DNA of 64,000 nucleotides, from the NCBI GenBank assembly GCA_965229645.1, contig OZ245893.1:2728001-2792000 (forward strand), in the 5' to 3' direction. The stretch's first letter is position 1, and every line of letters starts with the position of its first letter. The notes below the pieces were generated by a model. It saw nothing but the letters and a program-made list of their open reading frames with translations, made no database searches and was not told the DNA's origin. This document shows positions 44,943 through 54,508 of the stretch, piece by piece. The stretch comes from CAXQZM01 sp965229645 (GTDB lineage Bacteria > Pseudomonadota > Alphaproteobacteria > UBA7985). The translations under genes and the position numbers were made by a program.

Positions 44943-47738
44943 TCAATAGAAGACCGATTGCGCCTTGGGGTTTTTCGCGAGCGGAGGGGCAAACTTGGTC
45001 AGGTCGATCCCCTGGACGGCGTCGATGTATTCCTGCGGCGTGGGCGTGCGGCCCAGCACCGCGGAGAGGACCACGACGGGCGTTGACGCCAGCAAGGATT
45101 CGCCTTTTTTGGCGTCGGAATCCTCCACCACGCGACCCTTGAACAGGCGGGTCGAGGTCGCCAGCACCGTGTCGCCTTTGGCGGCCTTTTCCTGGTTGCC
45201 CATGCACAAGTTGCACCCTGGGCGTTCCAAATAAAGGGTATTTTGGTATTCGGTGCGCGCCGAGGTTTTGGGGGCCGCGTCGTCGAATTCAAAACTGGCA
45301 TGGGTTTGCAAGACCTGCCAGTCGCCGTCGGCCTTCATTTCGTCGATGATATTGTAGGTCGGCGCCGTGACGACGAGCGGTGCCTTAAAGTCGATCTTTT
45401 CCGCGCCGTCCTTGCTCAAATTCCGCAACATCTGCGCGACGATCGACAGATCGCCCTTGTGCACCATGCAGGACCCGACAAAACCCAAATCGACCTTCTT
45501 CTCCCCACCGTAGTAGGAAATGGGGCGGATCGTATCGTGGGTATAGCGTTTCGATATGTCGATATTGTCGACGTCTGGATCCGCGATCATGGGTTCGTCA
45601 ATCGCGTCCAAATCAATTTCAACCTCGGCGAAGTACTTGGCCTTGGCGTCAGGCATGAGGGCGGGCCTGGTTCCCGAGCGAATCTCTTCGATGCGGCGGT
45701 CGGCGATGCCGATCAAACGTCCAAGCATCAAATCGCGGTTTTCCATGCCCTTATCGATCATGATTTGGATGCGCGACTTGGCGAGTTGCAGCGACTGGAT
45801 CAGGGTCTCGTCGTTCGAGATACAGACCGAGGCCTTGGCCTTCATCTCCGCCGTCCAATCGGTGAAGGTGAAGGCTTGGTCGGCCAGGAGCGTGCCGATA
45901 TGGGCCTCAATAACGCGGCCTTGGAAGACATTGTCGCCGAATTGTGCCAGCATCTGCGCCTGGGTCGCGTGGACCACGTCGCGAAAGTCCATATGGTCGG
46001 CGAGCGTGCCTTTAAACGTCACCTTCACCGATTCTGGGATCGGCATGGTTGCCTCCCCCGTCGCCAGTGCCAAGGCGACGGTGCCCGAATCCGCGCCAAA
46101 GGCCACGCCTTTGGACATGCGCGTATGCGAGTCGCCGCCGATGATGATCGACCAATCATCGACGGTCAGATCGTTCAAGACCTTATGGATGACGTCGGTC
46201 ATGGGGTGATAGACCCCCTTGGGGTCCCGCCCTGTCACGAGACCAAAGTCGCTCATAAACTTCATGAGGCGCGGGGTATTGGCTTCGGCCTTGGCGTCCC
46301 AAACCGAGGCCGTATGGCAACCCGATTGGTAGGCGCCGTCCAAGGTTGGGGCAATGACCGTTGCCGCCATGGCCTCCAACTCCTGCGCTGTCATGAGGCC
46401 CGTCGTGTCTTGCGAGCCAACCATATTGACCCGAACGCGAACGTCCGAGCCCGCGTGGAGGGTTTTGCCTGGCGTGGTGCCCAGCGCGTTCTTGTTGAAG
46501 ATTTTCTCCACCGCTGTCAGGCCCTGGCCCGCAATCGACACCTCCCTGGCTGGGGCGAAGACGGACCTGTACTCGACCCCCAGGATTTCGCACGCGAGGC
46601 TTTGCAGTTTTTTGCCAAAGACGATGGCGTAAGACCCGCCAGCCTTCATAAACTCGACCTTTTGGGGGCTCAAGGACGCCGAAATGTCAACATGCTCCTG
46701 CGACCCGTCGGCGCTTTTCAACGTCTTGTTTTTGGTATCGATGGTCAGGACCGTGCCCGTGGCAACCGAGTAGACCTCCTGCAAAATCGGGTCGCCGTTG
46801 TTGTTGAGAATGGGCTTGCCTTCGTCGTCCAAGACTTTGCGCCAGTTCTTCAGGTCGATCCCGAGGCCCCCCGTAACGCTGACCGTGGTCAAGAAAATGG
46901 GGGAGATACCGTTGGTGCCCCCAACCAGGGGCGCGATGTTGACAAAGGGCACGTAAGGGCTGGCGGGCTTCCCTGTCCAGAGCGCGACATTGTTGACGCC
47001 CGACATGCGCGACGACCCGACGCCCATGGTGCCCTTTTCGGCGATCAGCATGACCTGCTTGTCAGGGTGCTGCAGCTTGAGCGCCTGGATCTCCTGCTGC
47101 GCGCGCGCTGATATCATGCACTTGCCGTGGAGCTCGCGATCGGCGCGGGAGTGGGCTTGGTTGCCTGGCGAGAGCAAATCGGTCGATATGTCCCCTTCCG
47201 CCGCCACGTAAGTCACCAGCTTGATTTCTTCGTCGATCTCGGGGAGTCGGGTAAAAAATTCGCCTCGAGAGTAGGACACCAAGATGTCTTTGGCGACTGC
47301 ATTGCCAGCGGCCAAAGCTGCCTTGAGCCGATCCGTATCGGCGTCGTAGAGAAAGACCTGGGTTTTCAGCACCTCGGCCGCCGCCTGCGCCACGTCTGCC
47401 GCCTCACCCAAGGCCAGATCGAGCAGCACCGCAACGGAAGGGCCGCCCTTCATATGGGCCAAGAGTTCAAAGGCAAAGTCGCGCGAAATTTCGGGGACAA
47501 GACACTGACCCAAAATTACCTCTTTTAGGAATGCGGCCTTTTGCCCCGCCGCGCTGGTGGTGCCAGGGAGCGTATTGCGAATCAAAAACTCGAGCGAGCT
47601 GGCACGATTGGGGTGCTTTGGTTCGCGAATCTGGGCGATCAGCTCGGCTGCCAGCGGCGCATCTTCGATGGGTTTGGGGCTGAGCCCTTGTTGCTTGCGA
47701 GCCTCGATCTCTTCAAGGTAGGCGGCGTATAGACTCAT
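44943..47738 (-). CDS. acnB: Aconitate hydratase B (bifunctional, 2-methylisocitrate dehydratase)
   Basis: A 931-residue AcnB with an N-terminal HEAT-like domain (from SLYAAYLEEIEARKQQG), swivel domain and catalytic core. Core segments include IIIGGDSHTRMSKGVAFGADSG and the iron-sulfur Cys ligands in FVGSCMVHKGD and PGCNLCMGNQEKA. It interconverts citrate and isocitrate in the TCA cycle. GGAGG precedes the ATG. It is longer than the enterobacterial enzyme of about 865 residues. A family A copy abuts its stop codon. Confidence 0.95.
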   Translation of the reverse strand: MSLYAAYLEEIEARKQQGLSPKPIEDAPLAAELIAQIREPKHPNRASSLEFLIRNTLPGTTSAAGQKAAFLKEVILGQCLVPEISRDFAFELLAHMKGGPSVAVLLDLALGEAADVAQAAAEVLKTQVFLYDADTDRLKAALAAGNAVAKDILVSYSRGEFFTRLPEIDEEIKLVTYVAAEGDISTDLLSPGNQAHSRADRELHGKCMISARAQQEIQALKLQHPDKQVMLIAEKGTMGVGSSRMSGVNNVALWTGKPASPYVPFVNIAPLVGGTNGISPIFLTTVSVTGGLGIDLKNWRKVLDDEGKPILNNNGDPILQEVYSVATGTVLTIDTKNKTLKSADGSQEHVDISASLSPQKVEFMKAGGSYAIVFGKKLQSLACEILGVEYRSVFAPAREVSIAGQGLTAVEKIFNKNALGTTPGKTLHAGSDVRVRVNMVGSQDTTGLMTAQELEAMAATVIAPTLDGAYQSGCHTASVWDAKAEANTPRLMKFMSDFGLVTGRDPKGVYHPMTDVIHKVLNDLTVDDWSIIIGGDSHTRMSKGVAFGADSGTVALALATGEATMPIPESVKVTFKGTLADHMDFRDVVHATQAQMLAQFGDNVFQGRVIEAHIGTLLADQAFTFTDWTAEMKAKASVCISNDETLIQSLQLAKSRIQIMIDKGMENRDLMLGRLIGIADRRIEEIRSGTRPALMPDAKAKYFAEVEIDLDAIDEPMIADPDVDNIDISKRYTHDTIRPISYYGGEKKVDLGFVGSCMVHKGDLSIVAQMLRNLSKDGAEKIDFKAPLVVTAPTYNIIDEMKADGDWQVLQTHASFEFDDAAPKTSARTEYQNTLYLERPGCNLCMGNQEKAAKGDTVLATSTRLFKGRVVEDSDAKKGESLLASTPVVVLSAVLGRTPTPQEYIDAVQGIDLTKFAPPLAKNPKAQSVFY

Positions 47739-47925
47739 AAATCCTCCGATGATTTTTTAGAACACCCAGGCGACGTGGGCGGGCATTGCCGCTCTCGACT
47801 CGTGTGAAAATGGCGAAAAAACGACATTTATTGTCGCTCTTTACCTCTGAGCGCGCGGGTCTTCAAGAGACGCGCTTACACCTTGTTGCGCACAGTTGCC
47901 GTGCGATTGGCACGACCAATCGAAA

Positions 47926-48267
47926 TCAATCTTGTTCCAGGCGCAACTGCAGCGGATGGTCGTTCTTCTGCGCCAAAGCCATGGTTTGGGTGAGCTTGGT
48001 CTCGGCGATTTCAAAGGTATAGACCCCGCAAATTCCCATGCCCGTTTGATGGATTTGCAGCATGATTTGGGTAGCAGCGGCCTGGTCCTTTTGAAAAAAC
48101 CGCTCCAGCACTTCGACGACAAATTCCATGGGCGTGTAGTCATCGTTCAGCATGATGACCTTGTAACGTTGCGGCCGTTTGGTCTTCGGGCGTTCTTGCA
48201 ACAGCACTCCGCTATCGGGCGCCGATGTGTCGGGGCGATCTGGACTCGAGTTACTCATGGGATGCAT
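47926..48267 (-). CDS. clpS: ATP-dependent Clp protease adaptor ClpS
   Basis: A 113-residue N-end-rule adaptor that delivers substrates to ClpAP. The core RYKVIMLNDDYTPMEFVVEVLERFF carries the NDD(Y/F)TP motif that binds N-terminal destabilising residues, and the second half has HQTGMGICGVYTFEIAETK. The N-terminal 30 residues are a flexible Pro/Ser-rich tail. GGAG lies 9 bp before the first ATG; a second Met is three codons in. No clpA is next to it. Confidence 0.94.
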   Translation of the reverse strand: MHPMSNSSPDRPDTSAPDSGVLLQERPKTKRPQRYKVIMLNDDYTPMEFVVEVLERFFQKDQAAATQIMLQIHQTGMGICGVYTFEIAETKLTQTMALAQKNDHPLQLRLEQD

Positions 48268-48323
48268 ATATCAGGGCTCCTTCGCGGTTCTCAAGACCCG
48301 TGATGCGCAAATTTGAGTGAGTT

Positions 48324-48923
48324 TTGACCCAAAGATTGACGCCCGATTCCGTGCCCCTGTTCGCGTCGCTTGACCGCGCCAAGGTTTGGATCGACCAAGC
48401 CCTGACCGCGGCGGTTCGCGACCCCAAGGATGCGTGGCATTGGGGCACACTGACCTACCTGGCGGATGGGCCCATGGCCAAAACGGTGATTTGGCGCGGG
48501 TGGGAGGCTCGCGCCGCGACCCTAAGGTGCTTCACCGACACCCGCAGCGGCAAATGGGCGGCGCTGCGCCAGGACCCGCGCGCCGCGCTGCTGCTCTATT
48601 GCCCCCAACGCGGGGTGCAGTTCAGCGCCCAGGCCCGCGCCACCTTGCAAACGAACACCGCCACGACGCAGGCGCTCTACGCGGACCTTTCCGATCAGCA
48701 ACGAACCGACTATCAGTCGCGTGCCGCCCCTGGCGCCCGCAACGGCTGTCACACCTGGCCTGGGGCAAAGGAGATCGACGCGAGCCTTGCGGCGCGGCAC
48801 TTCGGGCTCGTGTGTTTGGAACTCGGTGCCTTCGATTTCGTATCGCTCCACCGCGAGGGGCATCAGCGGGTGGCGGGGGAGTCCTATGGTGACGCTGCTG
48901 GATGGTGCTGGCGGGTTCCATGA
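48324..48923 (+). CDS. Pyridoxamine 5'-phosphate oxidase-family (FMN-binding split barrel) protein
   Basis: A 199-residue protein with a PPOX-like domain: WHWGTLTYLADG, then RCFTDTRSGKWAALRQDPRAALLLYCP, and a C-terminal FDFVSLHREGHQRV segment of the Alr4036-like group. It probably binds FMN; the substrate is unknown and it is not the biosynthetic PdxH. The first in-frame start is a TTG at 48324; a GTG at 48351 is an alternative. Divergent from clpS. Confidence 0.75.
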   Translation: MTQRLTPDSVPLFASLDRAKVWIDQALTAAVRDPKDAWHWGTLTYLADGPMAKTVIWRGWEARAATLRCFTDTRSGKWAALRQDPRAALLLYCPQRGVQFSAQARATLQTNTATTQALYADLSDQQRTDYQSRAAPGARNGCHTWPGAKEIDASLAARHFGLVCLELGAFDFVSLHREGHQRVAGESYGDAAGWCWRVP

Positions 48924-49381
48924 GGATTGGGAGTCCTTATTGCGTTGGGATGTATGCGAATGAACTGCCCCTTTGCGATCTGCATGGCTGCAACGCCTAC
49001 AACAGACGCCCACATCGTCACCAGACGGGACCAGCGTCGGCCACGTCTGCCAATCCTCCCAGGGGAGTTATACCAGCGGCGAATGAGAATGACTCTTATG
49101 TTCGCTGGTATAAGGGCCGCGACTGCGGCCCCCGTAGCGGCCCCGAGATCAGCGCGAAAGCGCCTCGGGGTATAAGCGAAGGCCCCGTCGGAGGCGAAAC
49201 GCGAAGCGTTTCTGCCGTGAGACACAAAACGGCGAAAAAAGTGTCAACTTTTTTCGCCGTTGGTATTATTGGGTTCGTGCGAGGTCGGGGCTTGGCGTTA
49301 GTGTTCAGTGGTGGACGCTGCGACTGCGCGCAACAAGACATGGCACGTGAGTGTGGCCTTCGATTCCAGGGATCGTTTAGA
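48924..49381. other. Intergenic region holding family A copy 6
   Basis: Only the repeat at 49070-49266 is recognised. The flanks (48924-49069 and 49267-49381) contain no frame with a start signal. Confidence 0.55.
49070..49266 (+). repeat. Family A element, copy 6 (197 bp)
   Basis: Full consensus-like copy. Right stem ACGGCGAAAAAAGT pairs perfectly with ACTTTTTTCGCCGT. Left hairpin is ATACCAGCG...CGCTGGTAT. Confidence 0.95.
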
Positions 49382-49660
49382 CTAGGAAAGCAACTGGATT
49401 AGCCCCCCGACGGCAACAATCGTGCCCGCAGTTGCAGCAGAGGCGACAGTGACAGGTATCCAAACCTTTTCGGTTCGGATCTTAGCCGTTTCGGCGAGCG
49501 TCTTATTGATTTCAGCGTGAAGTCTCTCGGCATCGATGCGCGCCTTATTCGTTTCCGCGCGAATTTGCTCGGAAGTCGCAGCGTTCTTCAGAGCTTCTGC
49601 AAACAAATTGGAAATTTCAGCACGGATCTTCTCGTTAACAAGTTGTTCGTTTTGGGTCAT
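49382..49660 (-). CDS. Small coiled-coil membrane protein, hypothetical
   Basis: A 92-residue protein. Residues 5-65 are a continuous Ala/Glu/Lys-rich helix (EQIRAETNKARIDAERLHAEI) likely to form a coiled coil, followed by a C-terminal membrane segment (VTVASAATAGTIVAVGGLIQLL). AAGGA lies about 10 bp before the ATG. Unknown function; tail-anchored proteins of this layout occur in phage and accessory regions, but nothing else here supports a prophage. Confidence 0.6.
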   Translation of the reverse strand: MTQNEQLVNEKIRAEISNLFAEALKNAATSEQIRAETNKARIDAERLHAEINKTLAETAKIRTEKVWIPVTVASAATAGTIVAVGGLIQLLS

Positions 49661-50366
49661 GGTATGGGTCCTTAAAGGCAGGTAGGAACGCGGCCCTTGC
49701 TGATTGGTGTGTTAGTGTTGCTAGGGTTTTTTGTCCAGAGGGTCCATCTGTTGGCTTAAGAAGCGAACGCCTATGGCCAGCACACGAGGTGGGAAATTTG
49801 GGCGAGTGGGGAAGAAGTGACCTGATACCAGCGGCGAATGAGAATGAGTCTTATGTTCGCTGGTATAAGGGCCGCGACTGCGGCCCCCGTAGCGGGCTCC
49901 AAGCCCGAAGGGCGCAGGGAACGCCCGCGCTCCAAACGCGCGGCCCCGAGACAAGCACGAAAGCGCCTCGGGGTAAGCGGGGGCCCCGTCCTGCGGTTGG
50001 GCTGAGCGAGCATAGCGAGCGAGGTGAGACCGCAACCCAAAAAAGCCGAAACCCGAAGCGTTTCTGCCGCGAGACATAAAACGACCAAAAAAGTATCAAC
50101 TTTTTTGGTCGTTGGTATGAGACCTCAGCGCCTGTGGCCTTGTTGCATCTGTGGTATTTTTGCAACAGAATGTGTCTTTTCTGCACGAAACGTTGGGCAG
50201 GGGCGCGCGCTTGCCCTTGTGGTTGGGTGAAATACGTGTGCCTGCTCTTGTCTACTGCCCCAAAAACCCCTAGAGTTGCAAGGTCGCGAGTCGATTTTGA
50301 TTTCGTGCTTAGATTTTGGAGCTTAATCTCTGGGGGAAAACTCTGGTGTTTATTCGGGACTAGTTC
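49661..50366. other. Intergenic region holding family A copy 7
   Basis: Holds the repeat at 49824-50118. After it comes a 7-bp inverted repeat TGTTGCA...TGCAACA (about 50142-50167), possibly part of the leader of the YcbK-like gene. No gene is supported. Confidence 0.55.
49824..50118 (+). repeat. Family A element, copy 7 (295 bp, expanded)
   Basis: Both ends are intact. Right stem ACGACCAAAAAAGT (loop ATCA region) pairs perfectly with ACTTTTTTGGTCGT. It has extra internal sequence: a GGGCTCC...CGCGCTCC block after the GGGCCGC region, and one copy of the TTGGGCTGAGCGAGCATAG unit that is tandemly repeated in copy 5. Confidence 0.9.
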
Positions 50367-51449
50367 ATGGGACACGGATCGCGATCAGTGACGCCTGCAA
50401 GGCCACACCGCGCTTGTGCGCCTAGTCCCGACGATAGGCGGGAGACGGCGCTATCGCGCCGGCAGGTTTTAACCTCAGGTCTTCGGGGGGCTTTGGCGAC
50501 GGGCGCGGCCTATGCGCTCGGGATGGGTGCGAGCCGTTCGGCCTTGGCGTCGACGCCCAGCCCCATGGGTTTTACCCATGCCGAGGCCGAGCAAGGCGAT
50601 GTGTTCTACGATTTTGGCTCGCAAAACCTGTTCCAATCGGCAAGTCTGAGCGACATCCCCGAACTGATTGAGTTCATGGACACGGGCGAGCAAGACAGCC
50701 TTGCCCTCGCAGAAGCTGGCCCTGAAAACGTCGCTCTGCCCGCGCCCAGGCCGAACATCGGCGGGAGTTCGACCCAAAGCCTCACGACCGACATCCCCTT
50801 GCCTCTGGCGCGGCAAAACGGATCCATTCCCGAAAAGCTCGATTTCGAAGAAACCGACCCGCTTTCCAATCCAGCGCTTGTTCTGGCGGCCCGGTCGCCC
50901 GACTTACGCGCTGGCAACCGACAAGTCACCGCGCCGAGCGACGCGCTTAATCGGCGCCTGGGGCGCAACAACCGTACGCTCAATATCCACGCCATTAACT
51001 TGAGCGAACGGCTCAACATCAACTACTTTCGCGATGGCCAGTACGACACGGGGGCCCTCGCAGAACTCGACAACCTGTTCCGTGATCGCCATGCCCAGCG
51101 CAGCGCCGCCATCGACCCTGGCGTCTACGATCAGTTGTTCGCGGCGTCAAACATCTTCCAGGGTCGCGAGATCAGCATGCTATCGGGCTATCGCGCGCGG
51201 TCAACCAACGAAGCCATGCGCCGGCGCATGGCGGGCGTGGCCAAGTTTTCCTACCATGTCAAAGGACAGGCCGTCGACTTTTACATCCACGGGATCTCGA
51301 TTTCCGACCTCCATGTCGCCGCGCTCAAGTTAACGGCAGGTGGCGTCGGTTATTATCCTGGTAGCAACTTTGTCCATATCGATACGGGGCCCGTGCGTAA
51401 CTGGCCCAACCGCTACGCCTATTTAGGATACCGTTACCGCCAATCCTGA
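50367..51449 (+). CDS. Tat-exported YcbK-like (DUF882, peptidase M15) protein
   Basis: A 360-residue protein with a twin-arginine signal (SRRQVL at 30-35, then a hydrophobic stretch ending in ALAS). The C-terminal M15 domain has MLSGYRARSTNE, SYHVKGQAVDFYI and FVHIDTGPVRNW, giving the zinc-binding His-Asp-His set of YcbK/MepK-type murein endopeptidases. It probably trims peptidoglycan cross-links in the periplasm. The middle 200 residues between signal and domain are low in recognisable features. Confidence 0.87.
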   Translation: MGHGSRSVTPARPHRACAPSPDDRRETALSRRQVLTSGLRGALATGAAYALGMGASRSALASTPSPMGFTHAEAEQGDVFYDFGSQNLFQSASLSDIPELIEFMDTGEQDSLALAEAGPENVALPAPRPNIGGSSTQSLTTDIPLPLARQNGSIPEKLDFEETDPLSNPALVLAARSPDLRAGNRQVTAPSDALNRRLGRNNRTLNIHAINLSERLNINYFRDGQYDTGALAELDNLFRDRHAQRSAAIDPGVYDQLFAASNIFQGREISMLSGYRARSTNEAMRRRMAGVAKFSYHVKGQAVDFYIHGISISDLHVAALKLTAGGVGYYPGSNFVHIDTGPVRNWPNRYAYLGYRYRQS

Positions 51450-51730
51450 TTAAGGAGATGGCCTTGGGGCGGCTGATATGAGGGCGGGGACTGCGGCTCC
51501 CGCAGCGGTCCCGAGATTAGCTAATACCAGCGGCGAATGAGAATGACTCTTATGATCGCTGGTATAAGGGCCGCGACTGCGGCCCCCGTAGCGGCCCCGA
51601 GAATAGCGCGAAAGCGCCTCGGGGTATAAGCGAAGGCCCCGTCGGAGGCGAAACGCGAAGCGTTTCTGCCGTGAGACACAAAACGGCCAAAAAAGTGTCA
51701 ACTTTTTTGGCCGTTGGTATTCGCCTGTTG
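51450..51730. other. Convergent intergenic region holding family A copy 8 and a fragment
   Basis: Besides the full repeat at 51524-51720, bases 51487-51523 (GGGGACTGCGGCTCC...CCGAGATTAGCTA) match the interior of family A. A second, older copy was probably here. The space separates two converging genes, so the hairpins may end both transcripts. Confidence 0.65.
51524..51720 (+). repeat. Family A element, copy 8 (197 bp)
   Basis: Full consensus copy; right stem ACGGCCAAAAAAGT pairs perfectly with ACTTTTTTGGCCGT. It ends 10 bp before the chitinase stop codon on the other strand. Confidence 0.95.
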
Positions 51731-54508
51731 CTAAATCTCTAACCAAGGCCCCCAGGGTTCGCCCCCTGGCACATCGCCCTGGGTCCACCATTGGGCTTCC
51801 CAAGTCTTGCCATCGTAGGAGACACGGTCACCCTGGAGATAGACCGTATCTGCGGACCAGCTGTCGCCGCTGCTACTGCTACCACCGCTGCCACCGCTAT
51901 CGCCGCCACTGTCGCCGTCATTGCCCTCATCGGAAGTGCCGTCGCCCGACACCACTTTCCAGGGGTCCCAAGTCAAGGTGCCTGGCTCATCGCCCTGCGT
52001 CCACCACTGGGCTTCCCAAGTCTCTCCCCCGTAGGTCACTTGATCACCTGCAAGGTAAACGGTGTCGGAAGACCACTCAGGGATACCGCCGCTGCCTTCA
52101 TTCCCGGCATCGGGGTCGTCGGCACCGCCGTTTCCGCCATCGCTTGATCCATCGCCGATCAACTCCCAGGCTTGTTCCCAGGCGCTTCCTACGCCAGGTT
52201 CGTAAGCCCAGGCAGGACCCGAGCAAAAGGACGGCTCGATGCAGCTATATGAGTCGCCCGCCTTGGTTACGACGTCGCCTTGCGCGTAAGGCGACCCTTC
52301 GACATAGGCGTTGGGGTCGGCGTTGTCATCGCCGCCTGCGTCGTTGACGGCAAATTCGCCGAGCCGATCTTCAGGAGGAATGTACGTGCCCCCGCTCGCG
52401 GTTTCCAGGTCGATCGACTCTTCTGCCACCTCTCTCCAAACGACCTGCCAAGTCTCGCCCACGCCGGGCTCATAGGCCCAGGCCCGCGCCTGATGGTCTA
52501 ACCCGACCGCGATCAGCTGGTAGTACTGACAGCGATTGTAAGCTATGTCGCCACTTAGGTAGTCTTTGGTTCCCTCCTGATATTGGAACGGGTTGTTGGG
52601 ATCATGGTCTGTGCTGCAAACCGACGACGGATCGTTGTAGTCCGTAACCCCTGTATCGACCGCCGCCTGGGCGTAGTAGTCGTAGAGATCAGGGTCCCAA
52701 TCAAGACCATAGATAACCTCAAATTTTGAATAGTCGCCTAGCCTGCGCCATCCGTTTTCAGAGGTGCTTGGGCAATTTTCAACCCAGCTCTCAGCTTTCC
52801 AAACTCGTCCGTCGTCAGAGACTGGGAGATGCGGCATACCCCCTGTCGCCTCAAGATATAGCGCGCACGGCGGCGCATAGGTGAAGGATTTGTCCGCGTG
52901 CCCATGATTATAAACACCAGGGCGCCGTTTCATGCCTTGGTTCGCAGCTTCCAGAAGCTCCCCATTATCGTCGTCAATTTGCCACGTGAAAACGCCGCGC
53001 AATCCCTTGTCTTTCACGTAGCGCGCGACATCATGGACATCTTCCCCAGACATGAAGCTATGGAATTCACCCGTCGGCGGATAGTAGGCAATGGTAACCG
53101 CCATCTCGGGGAACCGCCAAACTTTCCATGAATTGACCCCCTTACCATCGCCAATCACCTCCGGAATCAAATGAAAGTAAGACATGATGCCCCGCTCAAC
53201 GGTTCCATTTTCTCCTCCTCCACCTGCAGTTGGGGCGAACAGAATATCCAAGGGATCGGTAAGGTTTGGTTCGACAAGAGCAGACCGCGAATAGGACGGA
53301 TATCCCACCGAAATTTTGGAAAACTGATCTTGACGAACACCGTGCATGGAAACGAGCATGTCGAGCGCGCCATCGATGCTTTGGACTTGCGGGCTGTCAC
53401 TCGGTGCCCAAAGCGCGGAATTAAGACCTGCGTAGGGCGACCAAGCGCCTTCGAAATCGTAGGACATTAACCCCAGTCGATCCAGTTGATCAATCAAGGC
53501 GCTGATTTGCGACGACTGCGCCCAGTTTTCCAGCTTATCTGGGCCGACACCGATGGCCGCCGTCAACTCGTACTCACGATCCTTGACCTTGCCAAGTTTG
53601 TCGAGTGCGTCACGCAATTCGGTAACGAAGGTCAGGTAAGCCGCGCCGTCCACGCTAGGGTTGCCTTTGTCGGTATCAAGCCCGTTGCCACCTGGAAATT
53701 CAAAATCGATATCGACACCGTCGATCATCTCAAAGCCTGGCTGTTGCAGGTTTTCAAGGATGCTTGCGATGAGGGTTTTGCGACGTTCGGGATCTGGGAA
53801 AATATCATAAAAGGGCCGAGAGTAAGACCAGCCGCCAATCGACATAATTATTTTGAGATCGGGGTTTTGCGACTTCCAATCAACCATCGCGCCGACCATT
53901 GAATTTTGATAGATCCCACTAAGATGGCTGGCGCTAACTGGCATGTCAAACCAGGCCCATTCGTCGTCGAAGAAGGTGACCTCGTCGTCTTCCATAGGGT
54001 CGTCGAGTGAGGGAACATAATAGGCCGCACGCTCGCCGTTGTGCGGGTCCGAACATGCGCGTTCTACCCCTGCACCCTCTTCCCACGCCAACCTGTTATC
54101 GCCACATACGGCAGCAAAGGCCATATAAACGTGCGTCAGCTGCTGCACTGGAACGTCTGCGGGGTCGTAGTCACGTCCATAGACGCTCCACGTTGCAAAG
54201 TACGCGCCGACTTCCTGGTCGTCTTCAACAACCCACGCGCTTTTGGTATTGTACACGGTCCGTTCAATCGTCCCCTCGCAACCATCGGCGCCAGTGCGTT
54301 CTTGAGGGCAAACGACATCAACGGACCCTTCGTCCCAGCCCTTATCGCCTTCGTTGTTTGACATGTAAGCGAACCGCTCGATTCCCTCTTCCCAGGCGTA
54401 TCCGTCACGCGTCTCTTGCGACGTGGCCGCAAGGGAAAGGCATCCCAGTCCCCCTGCAAGGACAATCATTTTCAAAGACTTGTGCAGCTTGGGCATGTAC
54501 GCCAACAT
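51731..54508 (-). CDS. Secreted GH18 chitinase with C-terminal chitin-binding modules
   Basis: A 925-residue secreted enzyme with a signal peptide (MIVLAGGLGCLSLAATSQ). The GH18 barrel begins near residue 100 (GAYFATWSVYGRDY), with KIIMSIGGWSYSRPF and the catalytic DGVDIDFE at 263-270 (Glu270 as acid). A Cys-containing region of unclear nature follows (about 560-750). The C-terminus has two CBM5/12-type modules, each with VYLxGDxVxYxGxTWEAQWWTQGD, and one or two degenerate ones before them (YAQGDVVTKAGDSYSC). Ser/Gly-rich linkers join them. It degrades chitin outside the cell. No type II-specific signal can be read. Confidence 0.93.
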   Translation of the reverse strand: MLAYMPKLHKSLKMIVLAGGLGCLSLAATSQETRDGYAWEEGIERFAYMSNNEGDKGWDEGSVDVVCPQERTGADGCEGTIERTVYNTKSAWVVEDDQEVGAYFATWSVYGRDYDPADVPVQQLTHVYMAFAAVCGDNRLAWEEGAGVERACSDPHNGERAAYYVPSLDDPMEDDEVTFFDDEWAWFDMPVSASHLSGIYQNSMVGAMVDWKSQNPDLKIIMSIGGWSYSRPFYDIFPDPERRKTLIASILENLQQPGFEMIDGVDIDFEFPGGNGLDTDKGNPSVDGAAYLTFVTELRDALDKLGKVKDREYELTAAIGVGPDKLENWAQSSQISALIDQLDRLGLMSYDFEGAWSPYAGLNSALWAPSDSPQVQSIDGALDMLVSMHGVRQDQFSKISVGYPSYSRSALVEPNLTDPLDILFAPTAGGGGENGTVERGIMSYFHLIPEVIGDGKGVNSWKVWRFPEMAVTIAYYPPTGEFHSFMSGEDVHDVARYVKDKGLRGVFTWQIDDDNGELLEAANQGMKRRPGVYNHGHADKSFTYAPPCALYLEATGGMPHLPVSDDGRVWKAESWVENCPSTSENGWRRLGDYSKFEVIYGLDWDPDLYDYYAQAAVDTGVTDYNDPSSVCSTDHDPNNPFQYQEGTKDYLSGDIAYNRCQYYQLIAVGLDHQARAWAYEPGVGETWQVVWREVAEESIDLETASGGTYIPPEDRLGEFAVNDAGGDDNADPNAYVEGSPYAQGDVVTKAGDSYSCIEPSFCSGPAWAYEPGVGSAWEQAWELIGDGSSDGGNGGADDPDAGNEGSGGIPEWSSDTVYLAGDQVTYGGETWEAQWWTQGDEPGTLTWDPWKVVSGDGTSDEGNDGDSGGDSGGSGGSSSSGDSWSADTVYLQGDRVSYDGKTWEAQWWTQGDVPGGEPWGPWLEI

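Noticed and set aside
45243..47111. 622-codon open frame opposite acnB
   Set aside because: Antisense to a complete, well-conserved gene; its composition is that of a high-GC shadow frame and no family is recognisable.
49382..49660. Prophage remnant around the small coiled-coil protein
   Set aside because: No other phage-type gene lies within several kilobases, and the protein alone is not diagnostic.
51450..51803. Small frames across family A copies that translate to similar peptides (SRQKRFAFRLRRG)
   Set aside because: They recur only because the element recurs. 197 bp is not a multiple of three and starts differ, so no conserved small protein is indicated.
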